In this document: one piece after another, positions 19,890-28,619 of the stretch
How the letters are laid out: each line of letters starts with the position of its first letter
Numbering within the stretch: the first letter of the stretch is position 1
Assembly (NCBI RefSeq): GCF_003182135.1
Contig: NZ_QGTL01000001.1
Span: forward strand, 620,001-684,000
Length of the DNA stretch: 64,000 nt
Source: Nocardia neocaledoniensis
GTDB taxonomy: Bacteria > Actinomycetota > Actinomycetes > Mycobacteriales > Mycobacteriaceae
Direction of reading: 5' to 3'
The notes under the pieces: generated by a model
Told to the model about the DNA's origin: nothing
Database searches by the model: none
The model's input: the letters and a program-made list of their open reading frames with translations, nothing else
Program-made: the position numbers and the translations under genes

Positions 19890-20323
19890 CCGAGCAACGC
19901 CAGGCCCTGCAGGCCGCGCTGGACCGCGAGTACGCGGCCGTCTACTCCTACGGCGTGATCGCGGCTTACGCCAACGCCGACCGGGCCCGCCTGGTCGCCG
20001 AGTTCGGCGCCGCGCATCGCGCCCGCCGCGACGCCACCATCGAACTGCTCGAGGCGAGCGGCACGGCGCCCGCCGCCCCCGGCGCGGCGTACACTCCGCC
20101 GTTCCCCGTCGACGACCCGATCCCGGCGGCCCACCTGGCCGTGGCGGTCGAATCCGATTGTGCGGCAGCGTGGTACACGGTGGTCGAGTGGGCTTCCGAC
20201 GAATCGGTGCGCGCCGCCGCGACCGAAGCGCTCACCGAAGCCGCGGTACGCCGCGCGCGCTGGCAGGCCATCCTCGGCGCGACCCCCGTGACGACGACGT
20301 TCCCCGGCCGCGCCGCGGTGTGA
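19886..20323 (+). CDS. Ferritin-like DUF4439 protein (Rv2844-like)
   Basis: A 145-residue all-helical protein with no signal peptide. It begins with DREYAAVYSYGVIAAYANAD and has AEFGAAHRARRDATIELL, repeating helices with Glu, Tyr and His in ferritin-like spacing, matching DUF4439. Family members lie beside rimP and nusA in mycobacteria. Function is unknown; whether it binds a metal cannot be told. It overlaps the preceding gene by 4 nt, so the two products probably work together. Confidence 0.85.
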   Translation: MTEQRQALQAALDREYAAVYSYGVIAAYANADRARLVAEFGAAHRARRDATIELLEASGTAPAAPGAAYTPPFPVDDPIPAAHLAVAVESDCAAAWYTVVEWASDESVRAAATEALTEAAVRRARWQAILGATPVTTTFPGRAAV

Positions 20324-20373
20324 TCGACGCTCGGCCGCTCCGCCGACGTGGTCACGCGGCTCGACAGGGGCCC

Positions 20374-20465
20374 GGCGCCGACCGCCGACAGGCCACGTGA
20401 GCGGTCCGGCGCCCGATGCGACCGGGCCGCGAACCGACGGTGGCCTGTCGGCCCGGTCAGCGCCG
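20374..20465. repeat. Large imperfect palindrome between convergent genes
   Basis: Perfect 12-bp arms (20385-20396 and 20440-20451) extend outward with small bulges through GACC/GGTC and GGCGC/GCGCC to about 20374 and 20464. The 43-nt loop contains a smaller CGGTC/GACCG hairpin. It lies in the 178-bp gap between the convergent DUF4439 and acyl-CoA dehydrogenase genes. It is probably a bidirectional terminator, or else a mobile palindromic repeat. Confidence 0.55.
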
Positions 20466-20501
20466 CCGGCGGTGGGCCGCGGCGCCGGCGACCCCGGCCG
20501 A

Positions 20502-22253
20502 CTACGGGCGCATCGCGTACGCGCCGTCGTAGGACTCCACCTGCTGCCACACGCGGTCGAACCGCTCGGCGTCGGCGACCGGGCTGTGCAGGGCGCCGAC
20601 AGCCCAGGCGCGCTGGTCCTCGGTGACTGACGGCTTGCCGAGCAGGGCGGTCGCGTGGGTGTTGAAGTCACGGATCTGGAAGTCGAAGATCTGGTCGACG
20701 ACATCGCGATCCAGGCCGGTGAGCTCGGCCTGTTCGAGGATCAGCTGGCCGTAGACCACCGTCGAGAACAGGTGACCGATGGTCAGCATGAAGTCCAGGT
20801 CCTTCTGCTGCGCGGCGTCGGGCGCGGCGGTGAGCAGCAGGGTGCGCAGCGCCTGGGCCTGCTCGTAGAACCGGGCCACGTTGGGCACCTGGGCGGCCTG
20901 CTCGTAGGCCGGGGTCCAGTCGGCGAACTGCACCTTGCCCGCGCCGCGCGCCGGGCCCTGCCGCCAGAAGAACTCCTGGTCGCCGGGCGCCAGGTCGGTG
21001 CCGATCGCCGGGTACTCCTTCGGGTTGAGCAAGTAGTTGGGCATGAACTTCAGGATCTGGCCCACGTTCACGTGCACCGTGCCCTCGAGCCGGGGCAGGT
21101 GGTTGATGTAGCGCGAGGCCTGCGCGAAGTAGGTGGCCTTCTCGAAGCCCTTGGCCGCCAGCACATCCAGCAGCAGGGTCATCGCGACCTCGCCCTCGGA
21201 GGTGACCTTGGACTTGGTCATCGGGTTGAACAGCAGGTAGCGACGATCCTCGAGCGAAGCGCTGCGGAAGTAGTCCACCGCGCGGTCGCTGAACAGCTTC
21301 ATCGCGATCAGCCGGGCGTAGGCCTCGACGAAATTGCCGCGCACGTGGGCGAAGTCGGTGACCGGGTTGCCGTAGAGGATGCGGTTGTTGGCGTGGGTGA
21401 TGGCCTCGAAGAACGAGTGCTCGACCATGCCGATGCCGCCGTGGCAGAGGTTGAACTTGCCCACGTTGACGGTGTTGAGCGCGGCCGAGAACGCCTCGGG
21501 CCCCTCGTGCAGCAGGTCGGCGGCGGTCACCGGGTAGTTCTCCAGCCGGAAGTGGCTGACGTACATCTGCCCGTGGATGACGCTGTCGATCAGGTGGTAG
21601 TTCTCGTGGCGGCTGTCGGCGGCGAACCAGACGTAGCCCTCGGCGCCCTCGACGTCGGCGCGGCGGGAGAACACCGAGACCATCGAGGCGACGTTGCCGT
21701 TGCCGATGTAGTACTTCTCGCCGTCGGCCCGGAACAGGATGCCCGCCTCGGCGTCGGCGCTGCCCGGCTCGCTCGGGGTGAGGATCAGGTCGGTGTTGTA
21801 GATGTCGGCGCCGTGCTCACGCTCGGACAGCGCGAACGCCATGACCTGACCCTCGTCGAGGTCCGCGGCGGCCTTGCGCTTGGCGATCTCGTTGTCGCTC
21901 TGCCAGATCGGGCCGAGGCCGAGGATGGTGACCTGCTCGGCGTACCAGTAGGCCAAGCCGTAGAAGCCGAAGATCTCCGAGAGCGCCGCGTTGCGGGCGG
22001 CGTCCCAGCGCTTGTTCGGGTCGCCGTCGGCGTAGGCGGCCGGGGTCAGGAAGGTCGCGAACAGCTTCTCCTTCGCGACGAAGTCGAGGAACTCCTGGAC
22101 CCACACCGCGGCCCGGTCCTCGGCCAGCAGCTGCGCCTTCCCCTTGGATTCGAACCACTCGATGGTGGCTCGCAGCAGCCGCCGGGTCTCGGCATCGAAA
22201 TGCTGAGGGTCGTAGGTGGCGGGGTTGAACAGCAGGCTGGGCGAACTTGTCAT
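20502..22253 (-). CDS. Acyl-CoA dehydrogenase family protein
   Basis: A 583-residue flavoprotein with the acyl-CoA dehydrogenase layout: N-terminal helices, a beta domain (VMAFALSEREHGADIYNTDL, then YYIGNGN) and a C-terminal helical domain (HGGIGMVEHSFFEAITHANN, later RLEGTVHVNVGQILKFMPNY). It is longer than the roughly 380-residue classical enzymes and resembles the long mycobacterial and nocardial forms. The substrate is unknown. The ATG at 22253 has a TAAGTT element 6 nt upstream, suggesting a leaderless message. It lies downstream of proS, from which a strong hairpin separates it. Confidence 0.88.
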   Translation of the reverse strand: MTSSPSLLFNPATYDPQHFDAETRRLLRATIEWFESKGKAQLLAEDRAAVWVQEFLDFVAKEKLFATFLTPAAYADGDPNKRWDAARNAALSEIFGFYGLAYWYAEQVTILGLGPIWQSDNEIAKRKAAADLDEGQVMAFALSEREHGADIYNTDLILTPSEPGSADAEAGILFRADGEKYYIGNGNVASMVSVFSRRADVEGAEGYVWFAADSRHENYHLIDSVIHGQMYVSHFRLENYPVTAADLLHEGPEAFSAALNTVNVGKFNLCHGGIGMVEHSFFEAITHANNRILYGNPVTDFAHVRGNFVEAYARLIAMKLFSDRAVDYFRSASLEDRRYLLFNPMTKSKVTSEGEVAMTLLLDVLAAKGFEKATYFAQASRYINHLPRLEGTVHVNVGQILKFMPNYLLNPKEYPAIGTDLAPGDQEFFWRQGPARGAGKVQFADWTPAYEQAAQVPNVARFYEQAQALRTLLLTAAPDAAQQKDLDFMLTIGHLFSTVVYGQLILEQAELTGLDRDVVDQIFDFQIRDFNTHATALLGKPSVTEDQRAWAVGALHSPVADAERFDRVWQQVESYDGAYAMRP

Positions 22254-22338
22254 GCCGGTAACTTAGCAGCGCCGCCGCGTCACCACACCGGCCCTACCTG
22301 CACGTTTCCCCTACGTAAGCGTAAGTTCGCCGCAGACG

Positions 22339-22373
22339 CGAACGCGCCGCCCCGGGCCGGGACGGCGCGTTCG
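22339..22373 (-). terminator. proS terminator hairpin
   Basis: Perfect 11-bp inverted repeat (CGAACGCGCCG and CGGCGCGTTCG) with a 13-nt GC-rich loop, 13 bases past the proS stop. It separates proS from the acyl-CoA dehydrogenase gene in the same direction. Confidence 0.7.
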
Positions 22374-22385
22374 TCGAGTCGAGGG

Positions 22386-24134
22386 TCAGCCGCGGATCTT
22401 CGCGGTGACCGCGGCCACGGCGTCCTCGGCCGGGATCTCCTCGGCCTCACCGGTCAACCGGTTGCGCAGTTCGACCTTGCCGTCGGCCCAGCCGCGGCCG
22501 ATCACCAGGATCCAGGGCATGCCGAGCAGCTCGGCGTCCTTGAACTTGACGCCGGGCGAGGCGGTGCGGTCGTCGAAGAGGACCTCGAGGCCCTGCTTGT
22601 CCAGTCCGGCCACGACCTGCTCGGCGCCCTCGCGCGCGGCGGCGTCCTTGTTGGCGATCACCACGTGCACGTCGAACGGGGCGACCTCGGCGGGCCAGCG
22701 CAGGCCCTTCTCGTCGTGCTGCTGCTCGGCGATGACCGCGACCAGACGCGAGACGCCCACGCCGTAGGAACCCATGGTGAGCCGGACCGGCTTGCCGTTC
22801 TCGCCGAGCACGTCTACGTCGAAGGCGTCGGTGTACTTGCGGCCGAGCTGGAAGATGTGCGCGATCTCGATGCCGCGCGCGGCCACCAGCGGGCCCGCGC
22901 CGTCGGGCGAGGGATCGCCGTCGCGGACCTCGGCGGCCTCGATGGTGCCGTCGGGGGTGAAGTCACGGCCCACGACGAGCCCGACGACGTGCTTGCCGGA
23001 CACGTCCGCGCCGGTGATCCACGCGGTGCCCTCGACGACACGCGGGTCGACGAGGTAGCGAACCCCGTTGGCCTGCAGCGACTTCGGGCCGATGTAACCC
23101 TTCACCAGGAAGGGGTTGGCGGCGAAATCGGCCTCGGTGAGCAGCTCCACCTCGGCGGGCTCGACGGCGGCCTCGAGGCGCTTGTCGTCGACCTCGCGGT
23201 CGCCGGGGATGCCGATGCCGAGGATCTCGGTCTTGCCGTCGGGGTGGCGCAGCTTGACCATCACGTTCTTCAACGTGTCGGCGGCGGTGACGGCGCGATC
23301 GAGCACCTTCGCCTCGTTGGCCCAGTCGACCAGCGTCGCGATGGTGGGCGTGTTCGGGGTGTCGTATTCGACCGCGGCGGGCTGCCCCTCGATGGGCAGC
23401 GGCGCGGGCGCCGGGGTGACCACGGCTTCGACGTTGGCGGCGTAGCCGGACTCGACGCAGCGCACGTAGGTGTCCTCACCCACGGGGCTCTCGGCGAGGA
23501 ACTCCTCGGACGCGCTGCCGCCCATGGCACCGGAGGTGGCCGCCACGATCACGTACTTCACGCCGAGGCGTTCGAAGATGCGCTGGTAGGCGGCGCGGTG
23601 GGTGGCGTAGCTGGTGGCGAGGCCGTCGTCGTCGAGATCGAAGGAGTAGGAGTCCTTCATCACGAACTCGCGTCCGCGCAGGATGCCGGCGCGGGGCCGT
23701 TCCTCGTCGCGGTACTTGTTCTGGATCTGGTACAGCGTGACCGGCAGGTCCTTGTACGAGTTGTACTCACCCTTGACGGTGAGCGCGAACAGTTCCTCAT
23801 GGGTGGGACCGAGCAGGTAGTCGCCGCCCTTGCGGTCCTGCAGCCGGAACAGGGCGTCGCCGTATTCGGTCCACCGGTTGGTGGTCTCGTAGGGCTCGCG
23901 CGGTAGCAGGGCGGGCAGCGAGATCTCCTGGGCGCCGGTGGCGTCCATCTCCTGGCGCACCACGTCCTCGATGCGACGCAGTGTGCGCAGGCCCAGCGGC
24001 AGCCACGAGTACACGCCCGGCGCGATCCGGCGGACGTAGCCGGCGCGGACGAGCAGTTTGTGGCTTGGCACCTCGGCGTCCGCGGGATCGTCTCGCAGGG
24101 TGCGCAGGAACAGTCGGGAGAGGCGGGTGATCAC
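22386..24134 (-). CDS. proS: Prolyl-tRNA synthetase
   Basis: A 582-residue class II synthetase of the bacterial long type. Motif 2 and its surroundings read [10 protein letters not shown] and [13 protein letters not shown], motif 3 is [10 protein letters not shown], and the inserted YbaK-like editing domain lies at about residues 225-405 ([28 protein letters not shown]). It attaches proline to tRNA-Pro and edits Ala-tRNA. The GTG start at 24134 has TACGCT 8 nt upstream, suggesting a leaderless transcript. The neighbouring position is as in M. tuberculosis (Rv2845c). Confidence 0.97.
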   Translation of the reverse strand: MITRLSRLFLRTLRDDPADAEVPSHKLLVRAGYVRRIAPGVYSWLPLGLRTLRRIEDVVRQEMDATGAQEISLPALLPREPYETTNRWTEYGDALFRLQDRKGGDYLLGPTHEELFALTVKGEYNSYKDLPVTLYQIQNKYRDEERPRAGILRGREFVMKDSYSFDLDDDGLATSYATHRAAYQRIFERLGVKYVIVAATSGAMGGSASEEFLAESPVGEDTYVRCVESGYAANVEAVVTPAPAPLPIEGQPAAVEYDTPNTPTIATLVDWANEAKVLDRAVTAADTLKNVMVKLRHPDGKTEILGIGIPGDREVDDKRLEAAVEPAEVELLTEADFAANPFLVKGYIGPKSLQANGVRYLVDPRVVEGTAWITGADVSGKHVVGLVVGRDFTPDGTIEAAEVRDGDPSPDGAGPLVAARGIEIAHIFQLGRKYTDAFDVDVLGENGKPVRLTMGSYGVGVSRLVAVIAEQQHDEKGLRWPAEVAPFDVHVVIANKDAAAREGAEQVVAGLDKQGLEVLFDDRTASPGVKFKDAELLGMPWILVIGRGWADGKVELRNRLTGEAEEIPAEDAVAAVTAKIRG

Positions 24135-24316
24135 GGCTCCACAGCGTAGCCCCTGGTCCGGCGAAGCTCACAGCGGATTACCACCGGGCCGCCGCGCCAG
24201 GTCGGCACACCGCGCGGCACATCAGACTACCCAATTGTTTCATCGCCTAATCAGCAGATAACAAAGCGATAACGTAGCGCGCTCGATCCGATATTCGGCG
24301 ACTAGATTAATTTGCG

Positions 24317-24342
24317 TGTGAATTCACATTTCATAAATGAAA
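24317..24342. promoter_or_regulatory. Two adjacent palindromes upstream of the ehu-like operon
   Basis: A perfect 12-bp palindrome TGTGAATTCACA (24317-24328) abuts a 14-bp inverted repeat TTTCAT-AA-ATGAAA (24329-24342) in an AT-rich stretch, about 50 bp before the start of the binding-protein gene. They look like operators for an unlinked regulator (GntR or LacI type would fit). The surrounding proS-to-ehuB gap (24135-24390) has no other gene. Confidence 0.5.
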
Positions 24343-24390
24343 ACGGTAGCTGACCTGCACGACGAAGGCTACCCTTGCGGGAGGTCCGAT

Positions 24391-25278
24391 ATGGCCGAGA
24401 ACAAGCCACTGCGCCGGCGCTGTACAGCGGTGTTCGCAGGCGCCGCGCTCGTGGCGGCGGCGCTCGCCGGGTGCACCAAGACCGAGACCACCGAGAGCGG
24501 TCAGCTACTCCAGTCCCTGCGCGACAAGGGCGCGATCACCGTGGGTTTCGCCGGGGAAGCACCCTACTCGTTCGACCAGAACGGCCAGCTGACCGGCGCC
24601 ACCGTCGCCCTGCACCGGGCGATCTTCGCCAACCTCGGCATCAAGACCGTCGACGGCGTGCAGACCGAATTCGGCGCCCTCATTCCCGGTCTGCAGGCGA
24701 ATCGATTCGATGCCGTCAGCGCCGGAATGTCGATCTTGCCGAAACGCTGTGAACAGGCCGCGTTCAGCGAACCGGAATTCATGTACACCACCGCACTCAT
24801 GGTGAAGCCCGGTAATCCGATGAATTTGTCGGATATGCAATCGATCAAGGCGAGCGGCGCGAAGATGGCCGCGATGACCGGCGCCATCGAGTCCGACTAC
24901 GCCGCCTCACTCGGCATCGACGCCACCCAGGTCGCCACCCCGCAGGACGGCATGGACGCCGTGACCTCGGGACGCGCGGACGTGTTCGCCCTCACCGCGA
25001 TCTCGCTGAACTGGCTGAAGAGCCACACGCCGAACGCGGCCGTCGACGTGACACCGTCGTTCGTGGCCGTCATCGACGGCAAGCCGCAGATCGGCGCGGG
25101 CGGCACGGTGTTCCGCACCTCCGACCCCGACCTGCTGGCGGCCTACAACGCCGAGCTGGCCAAGATCACCTCCGACAAGGACAAGTACCTGTCGATCGTG
25201 GGCGAGTTCGGGTTCACCGAGCGAGAGCTGCCCGACCCGAAGTACACGACGGCCAAGCTGTGCAAGGGCGAGATCTGA
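24391..25278 (+). CDS. ehuB: ABC transporter substrate-binding lipoprotein, EhuB-like
   Basis: A 295-residue solute-binding protein (family 3) with a signal ending in a lipobox (ALAGC). The ligand-binding domain shows ITVGFAGEAPYSFDQNGQLTG, TEFGALIPGLQANRFD and the PKRCEQAAFSEP segment characteristic, as I recall, of ectoine/hydroxyectoine binding proteins. It should capture ectoine, hydroxyectoine or a related amino acid outside the membrane. The ATG at 24391 has GGGAGG 6 nt before it. It heads a four-gene operon with both permeases and the ATPase. Confidence 0.88.
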   Translation: MAENKPLRRRCTAVFAGAALVAAALAGCTKTETTESGQLLQSLRDKGAITVGFAGEAPYSFDQNGQLTGATVALHRAIFANLGIKTVDGVQTEFGALIPGLQANRFDAVSAGMSILPKRCEQAAFSEPEFMYTTALMVKPGNPMNLSDMQSIKASGAKMAAMTGAIESDYAASLGIDATQVATPQDGMDAVTSGRADVFALTAISLNWLKSHTPNAAVDVTPSFVAVIDGKPQIGAGGTVFRTSDPDLLAAYNAELAKITSDKDKYLSIVGEFGFTERELPDPKYTTAKLCKGEI

Positions 25279-25286
25279 CCTGAGCG

Positions 25287-26009
25287 ATGAGCAATCTCGA
25301 CGCGTTGCGCGATGCTCTCCCGGCGATCCGGGAGGGCGTCGTGGTCACGCTGGAGCTGACCGTCGGCGGTGCGCTGCTCGCGTTCGTCCTCGCCCTGGTC
25401 CTCGGCATCGCCGCCAGGTTCCGCAATCTCGCGGTCCGCGGCGGCGCCAGGGTCCTGATCGAGTTCTTTCGCGGCACCTCGCTGCTGGTGCAGATCTTCT
25501 GGCTGTTCTATGTGCTGCCGCTGCTGGGCTACAAGCTGGACCCGGTGTTCTGCGGCATCCTGGCGCTCGGATTGAATTACGGCGCCTACGGTGCCGAGGT
25601 GGTGCGCGGCGCGCTGAACGCGGTGCCGCGCGCGCAGTTCGAGGCGGCGGTGGCACTGAACTTCAGTCCGTGGCAACGGATGCGACGGGTGCTGTTCCCG
25701 CAGGCCTGGGCACTGATGCTGCCGTCGCTGACCAATCTGCTGGTGCACCTGCTCAAGGGCACGGCGCTGGCCTCCTACATCACCCTGCACGATCTCACCT
25801 ACGAGATCGGCACGCTGCGCAAGACCACCGGTGACACCCTGTTCTCGTTCGGGATCGGCCTGCTGATCTACTTCGTCCTCGCCTATCTGCTCACACTCGG
25901 CATGAACATGCTCGAGACGCGGGCCAAACGGAAGCTGGGCCGGGGCGCCACGCTCAAGGAAGTGTTGAGCCTGGCGCCCGACGACGCGCACGCGAAGGTG
26001 GCGCCATGA
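25287..26009 (+). CDS. ehuC: ABC transporter permease, EhuC-like
   Basis: A 240-residue membrane protein of the His/Glu/Gln/ectoine permease family with five or six helices. The cytoplasmic loop bearing the ATPase-coupling EAA motif is EAAVALNFSPWQRMRRVLFP. The N-terminal IREGVVVTLELTVGGALLAF and FFRGTSLLVQIFWLFY are also typical. It pairs with the next gene to form the channel. It starts 9 bp after ehuB and overlaps ehuD by ATGA. Confidence 0.88.
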   Translation: MSNLDALRDALPAIREGVVVTLELTVGGALLAFVLALVLGIAARFRNLAVRGGARVLIEFFRGTSLLVQIFWLFYVLPLLGYKLDPVFCGILALGLNYGAYGAEVVRGALNAVPRAQFEAAVALNFSPWQRMRRVLFPQAWALMLPSLTNLLVHLLKGTALASYITLHDLTYEIGTLRKTTGDTLFSFGIGLLIYFVLAYLLTLGMNMLETRAKRKLGRGATLKEVLSLAPDDAHAKVAP

Positions 26010-26653
26010 CCGCGGAATGGAGTTGGGAGCGCGCCCGCGAGGCCCTGCCGGTGCTCTGGGACGGATTCCAGATCACCCTGCTGGCCACGCTGCTCGGGTT
26101 CGCGCTGGCCGCGGTGCTCGGCCTGCTGATCGCGATCGTCCGGCAGTCGACGCCGCGCTGGATCGCCGCGCCGGTGCACGCGGCGAGCGAGTTCGTCCGG
26201 CTCACCCCGCTGGTGGTGCAGCTACTGTTCGCCTACACGCTGCTCACCCAGTTCTCGGCGCTGCAGATCGGCATCACGGTGCTGGGCATCCACTATTCGA
26301 GCTATCTGGCCGAGGTGTACCGGGCCGGGATCGAGGCGGTACCGAAGGGGCAGTGGGAGGCGGCGCGGGCCCTGTCGCTGCCGCCGCTGCGCACCTGGCG
26401 GGCGGTGGTGCTGCCGCAGGCGATCCGGGCCAGTCTGCCCGCGCTGGGCACCAACGCCGTCTCGATGTTCAAGGACACCCCGTTCCTGTTCGCCATCTCG
26501 GTGGTCGAACTGGTCACCGCCGCACAGCAGTTCGGAGCGCGCAACTTCGCCTATCTGGAGGCGATCACCCTGGCCGGCGTGTTCTTCCTCGTCGCCAGCT
26601 ACCCGACCTCCGTGCTGATCAGAAGACTGGAGAAGCGCCTTGCCTACTACTGA
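26006..26653 (+). CDS. ehuD: ABC transporter permease, EhuD-like
   Basis: A 215-residue second permease subunit. The EAA loop is EAARALSLPPLRTWRAVVLP, preceded by FVRLTPLVVQLLFAYTLL. It resembles EhuD in having a short N-terminus and one more helix after the EAA loop. It is coupled to ehuC by a 4-nt overlap, and its last codons overlap the start of the ATPase gene by 14 nt. Confidence 0.88.
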   Translation: MTAEWSWERAREALPVLWDGFQITLLATLLGFALAAVLGLLIAIVRQSTPRWIAAPVHAASEFVRLTPLVVQLLFAYTLLTQFSALQIGITVLGIHYSSYLAEVYRAGIEAVPKGQWEAARALSLPPLRTWRAVVLPQAIRASLPALGTNAVSMFKDTPFLFAISVVELVTAAQQFGARNFAYLEAITLAGVFFLVASYPTSVLIRRLEKRLAYY

Positions 26654-27413
26654 CGAGATGATCCGATTCGATCGGGTGGTCAAGCGTTTCGGCGACCTCG
26701 TCGTGCTCGACGAACTCGATTTCAGCGTGCGGCGCGGGGAGAAGGTGACGCTGATCGGACCCTCCGGGTCGGGCAAGACCACCATCCTGCGCCTGCTGAT
26801 GACGCTGGAGACGATCACCGACGGGGTGATCTGGGTCGACGGCGAACCGCTCACGCACACCGAACGCGGCGGAAAACTGGTGCCCGCCAAGGAGAAGCAT
26901 CTGCGCGCGGTGCGCACCAAGATCGGCATGGTCTTCCAGCAGTTCAACCTGTTCCCGAACATGACGGTGCTGGAGAACATCACCGAGGCGCCGGTGCACG
27001 TGCTCGGCAAGTCGAAGGCCGAGGCCAGGGACCGGGCGATGCACCTGCTCGAGGTCGTCGGGCTGGCCGACAAGGCGCGCGCGCATCCCTCGCAGCTCTC
27101 GGGCGGTCAGCAGCAGCGGGTAGCGATCGCGCGCTGCTGCGCGATGGATCCGAAGGTGATGCTGCTCGACGAGGTGACCTCGGCGCTGGACCCGGAACTG
27201 GTCGGCGACGTGCTCGACGTTCTGCGCACCATCGCCGAGACCACCGACATCACCATGCTGATCGTGACCCACGAGATGCGCTTCGCGCGCGAGGTGTCGG
27301 ATCGGGTGCTGATGTTCGACTCGGGCCGCATCGTGGAGCAGGGCCCACCCGAGCAGATCTTCGAGGCGCCGACGAACGAGCGGACCCGCAAGTTCCTGGA
27401 AGCGGTGCGCTGA
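26640..27413 (+). CDS. ehuA: ABC transporter ATPase, EhuA-like
   Basis: A 257-residue nucleotide-binding subunit. Walker A is GPSGSGKTT, the signature is LSGGQQQRVAIARC, Walker B is VMLLDEVTSALDPE and the switch is VTHEM. The long insert after strand 2 (PLTHTERGGKLVPAKEKHLR) is a feature of the EhuA group. The TTG at 26640 has GGAG about 9 nt upstream; an ATG at 26658 (MIRFDRV) is an alternative start. The operon contains no ectoine-degradation genes, so it may serve osmoprotection only. Confidence 0.9.
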   Translation: MPTTDEMIRFDRVVKRFGDLVVLDELDFSVRRGEKVTLIGPSGSGKTTILRLLMTLETITDGVIWVDGEPLTHTERGGKLVPAKEKHLRAVRTKIGMVFQQFNLFPNMTVLENITEAPVHVLGKSKAEARDRAMHLLEVVGLADKARAHPSQLSGGQQQRVAIARCCAMDPKVMLLDEVTSALDPELVGDVLDVLRTIAETTDITMLIVTHEMRFAREVSDRVLMFDSGRIVEQGPPEQIFEAPTNERTRKFLEAVR

Positions 27414-27474
27414 GCCACCGCCGCGCCGGGGCGGGACGCGGTCGCTCGCGCGGCGGCGATTACCGTTGACGCTC

Positions 27475-28218
27475 GTGCTGGTGCTGCTACCTCCCTCCGA
27501 AACCAAGTCCGACGGCGGCTCGGGCGCCCCGCTCGACCTCGCCGACCTGGCGATGCCGCAGCTCGGCGCGGTGCGCGACAAGCTGATCACCGAGGTGGTG
27601 CAGCTGGCCGCCGACCCGGCCCGCTCGGCGCAGGTCCTCGGTCTGGGCAAGGGCGCCGACGCCGAGGTCGCCCGCAACGCGAGCCTGCGCACGTCGGCGA
27701 CGCGGCCCGCGCTGGAGCGCTACACCGGCGTGCTCTACGACGCGCTGGACGCGAAGTCCTTCACCAAGGCCCAGCGGGCCAAGGCATACGCGCGCCTCGG
27801 CATCGGCTCGGCACTGTTCGGGGCGGTGCGCGCGGGTGATCCGATCCCGGCCTATCGCCTGTCCGGCGGCACCAAACTGCCCGGGCTGCCGACGCTGTCG
27901 GCGCTGTGGCGCGAGGCCCTGCCCGATGCCCTCTACACCGAGGCCGCCGGCGAACTGGTCGTGGACCTGCGGTCGGGCACCTATCAGCAACTGGGCCGGG
28001 TGCCCGACGCGATCACCGCCAACGTGCTCACCGAGCACCCCGACGGTTCCCGCACCGTGGTGAGCCATTTCAACAAGCATCACAAGGGCCTGCTGGCCCG
28101 CGCACTGGTCCTCACCCGCGCCGAGCCGACCGACATCCGCGGTGTCGCCCGGGTGGCTGCCAAGTCCGGCCTCCGCGTCGAAATCGCCTCGCCCACCGAA
28201 CTTCTCGTCATCACCTAA
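27475..28218 (+). CDS. yaaA: Peroxide stress protein YaaA (DUF328)
   Basis: A 247-residue YaaA-family protein with VLLPPSETK at the N-terminus, YTGVLYDALDA in the middle and HFNKHHKGLLARALV near the end. In E. coli, YaaA lowers free intracellular iron during hydrogen peroxide stress and binds DNA. The GTG at 27475 is preferred; a TTG at 27466 is possible. A TACCGT element lies 8 nt before the GTG, consistent with a leaderless message. A GC-rich inverted repeat in the 60-bp gap separates it from the ehu-like operon. Confidence 0.88.
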   Translation: MLVLLPPSETKSDGGSGAPLDLADLAMPQLGAVRDKLITEVVQLAADPARSAQVLGLGKGADAEVARNASLRTSATRPALERYTGVLYDALDAKSFTKAQRAKAYARLGIGSALFGAVRAGDPIPAYRLSGGTKLPGLPTLSALWREALPDALYTEAAGELVVDLRSGTYQQLGRVPDAITANVLTEHPDGSRTVVSHFNKHHKGLLARALVLTRAEPTDIRGVARVAAKSGLRVEIASPTELLVIT

Positions 28219-28221
28219 TTG

Positions 28222-28263
28222 CGTTCGAGGGCCGGCCGATCACGGTCGGCCGACCCTCGAACG
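28222..28263. terminator. Bidirectional terminator after yaaA
   Basis: Long stem: 10-bp arms (28222-28231 with 28254-28263), one mismatch, then 7-bp inner arms (28233-28239 with 28246-28252) around a 6-nt loop. It sits 4 bases past yaaA and 8 bases from the end of the convergent secreted-protein gene. Confidence 0.75.
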
Positions 28264-28270
28264 GCTGTCG

Positions 28271-28537
28271 TCAGCCCGCCGACCCGAACCAGATCGGTTC
28301 GCAGCCCGCGATATCGCACCCGATACGCGGATCGAAGATCGCCCGGCCCAGTTCGGCCGAACCGGTCACGCTCAGCACCGAATACAGCAGTTGCCCGAAC
28401 GAATTCGCGCTGCCGGAATCGACGACCACCTCCGCCGACCGCACCGGCGACTGCGCCGTCGCCGGCCCGGCCACGGCCGCACCGAGCAGGGCGAGGGCGG
28501 CACCGGCCACCAGTCCTCGTGTCAACGCGTCTTTCAT
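28271..28537 (-). CDS. Small secreted protein of unknown function
   Basis: An 88-residue protein with a clear signal peptide (MKDALTRGLVAGAALALLGA, cleavage near GPATA). The mature part is about 60 residues with two cysteines close together (GCDIAGC) near the C-terminus, which could form one disulfide. No family is recognised. A GGAGGAG site lies just upstream of the ATG. It is not obviously linked to its neighbours. Confidence 0.65.
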   Translation of the reverse strand: MKDALTRGLVAGAALALLGAAVAGPATAQSPVRSAEVVVDSGSANSFGQLLYSVLSVTGSAELGRAIFDPRIGCDIAGCEPIWFGSAG

Positions 28538-28619
28538 CTGTCTCCTCCGATCGAACCGACCCGAAGGAGGACACTGCCGTCCATCGACTCCCGGTGCCAG
28601 ACCGGAGAATCAGGGGCGC

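Noticed and set aside
20655..23906. Long plus-strand open frame of 1083 codons
   Set aside because: It spans the antisense strands of the acyl-CoA dehydrogenase and proS genes and the terminator between them; no family motifs are seen.
24135..24390. Mobile-element remnant because of low GC
   Set aside because: The AT-rich stretch is short and carries promoter-like palindromes; no terminal repeats, target duplication or transposase pieces are present.
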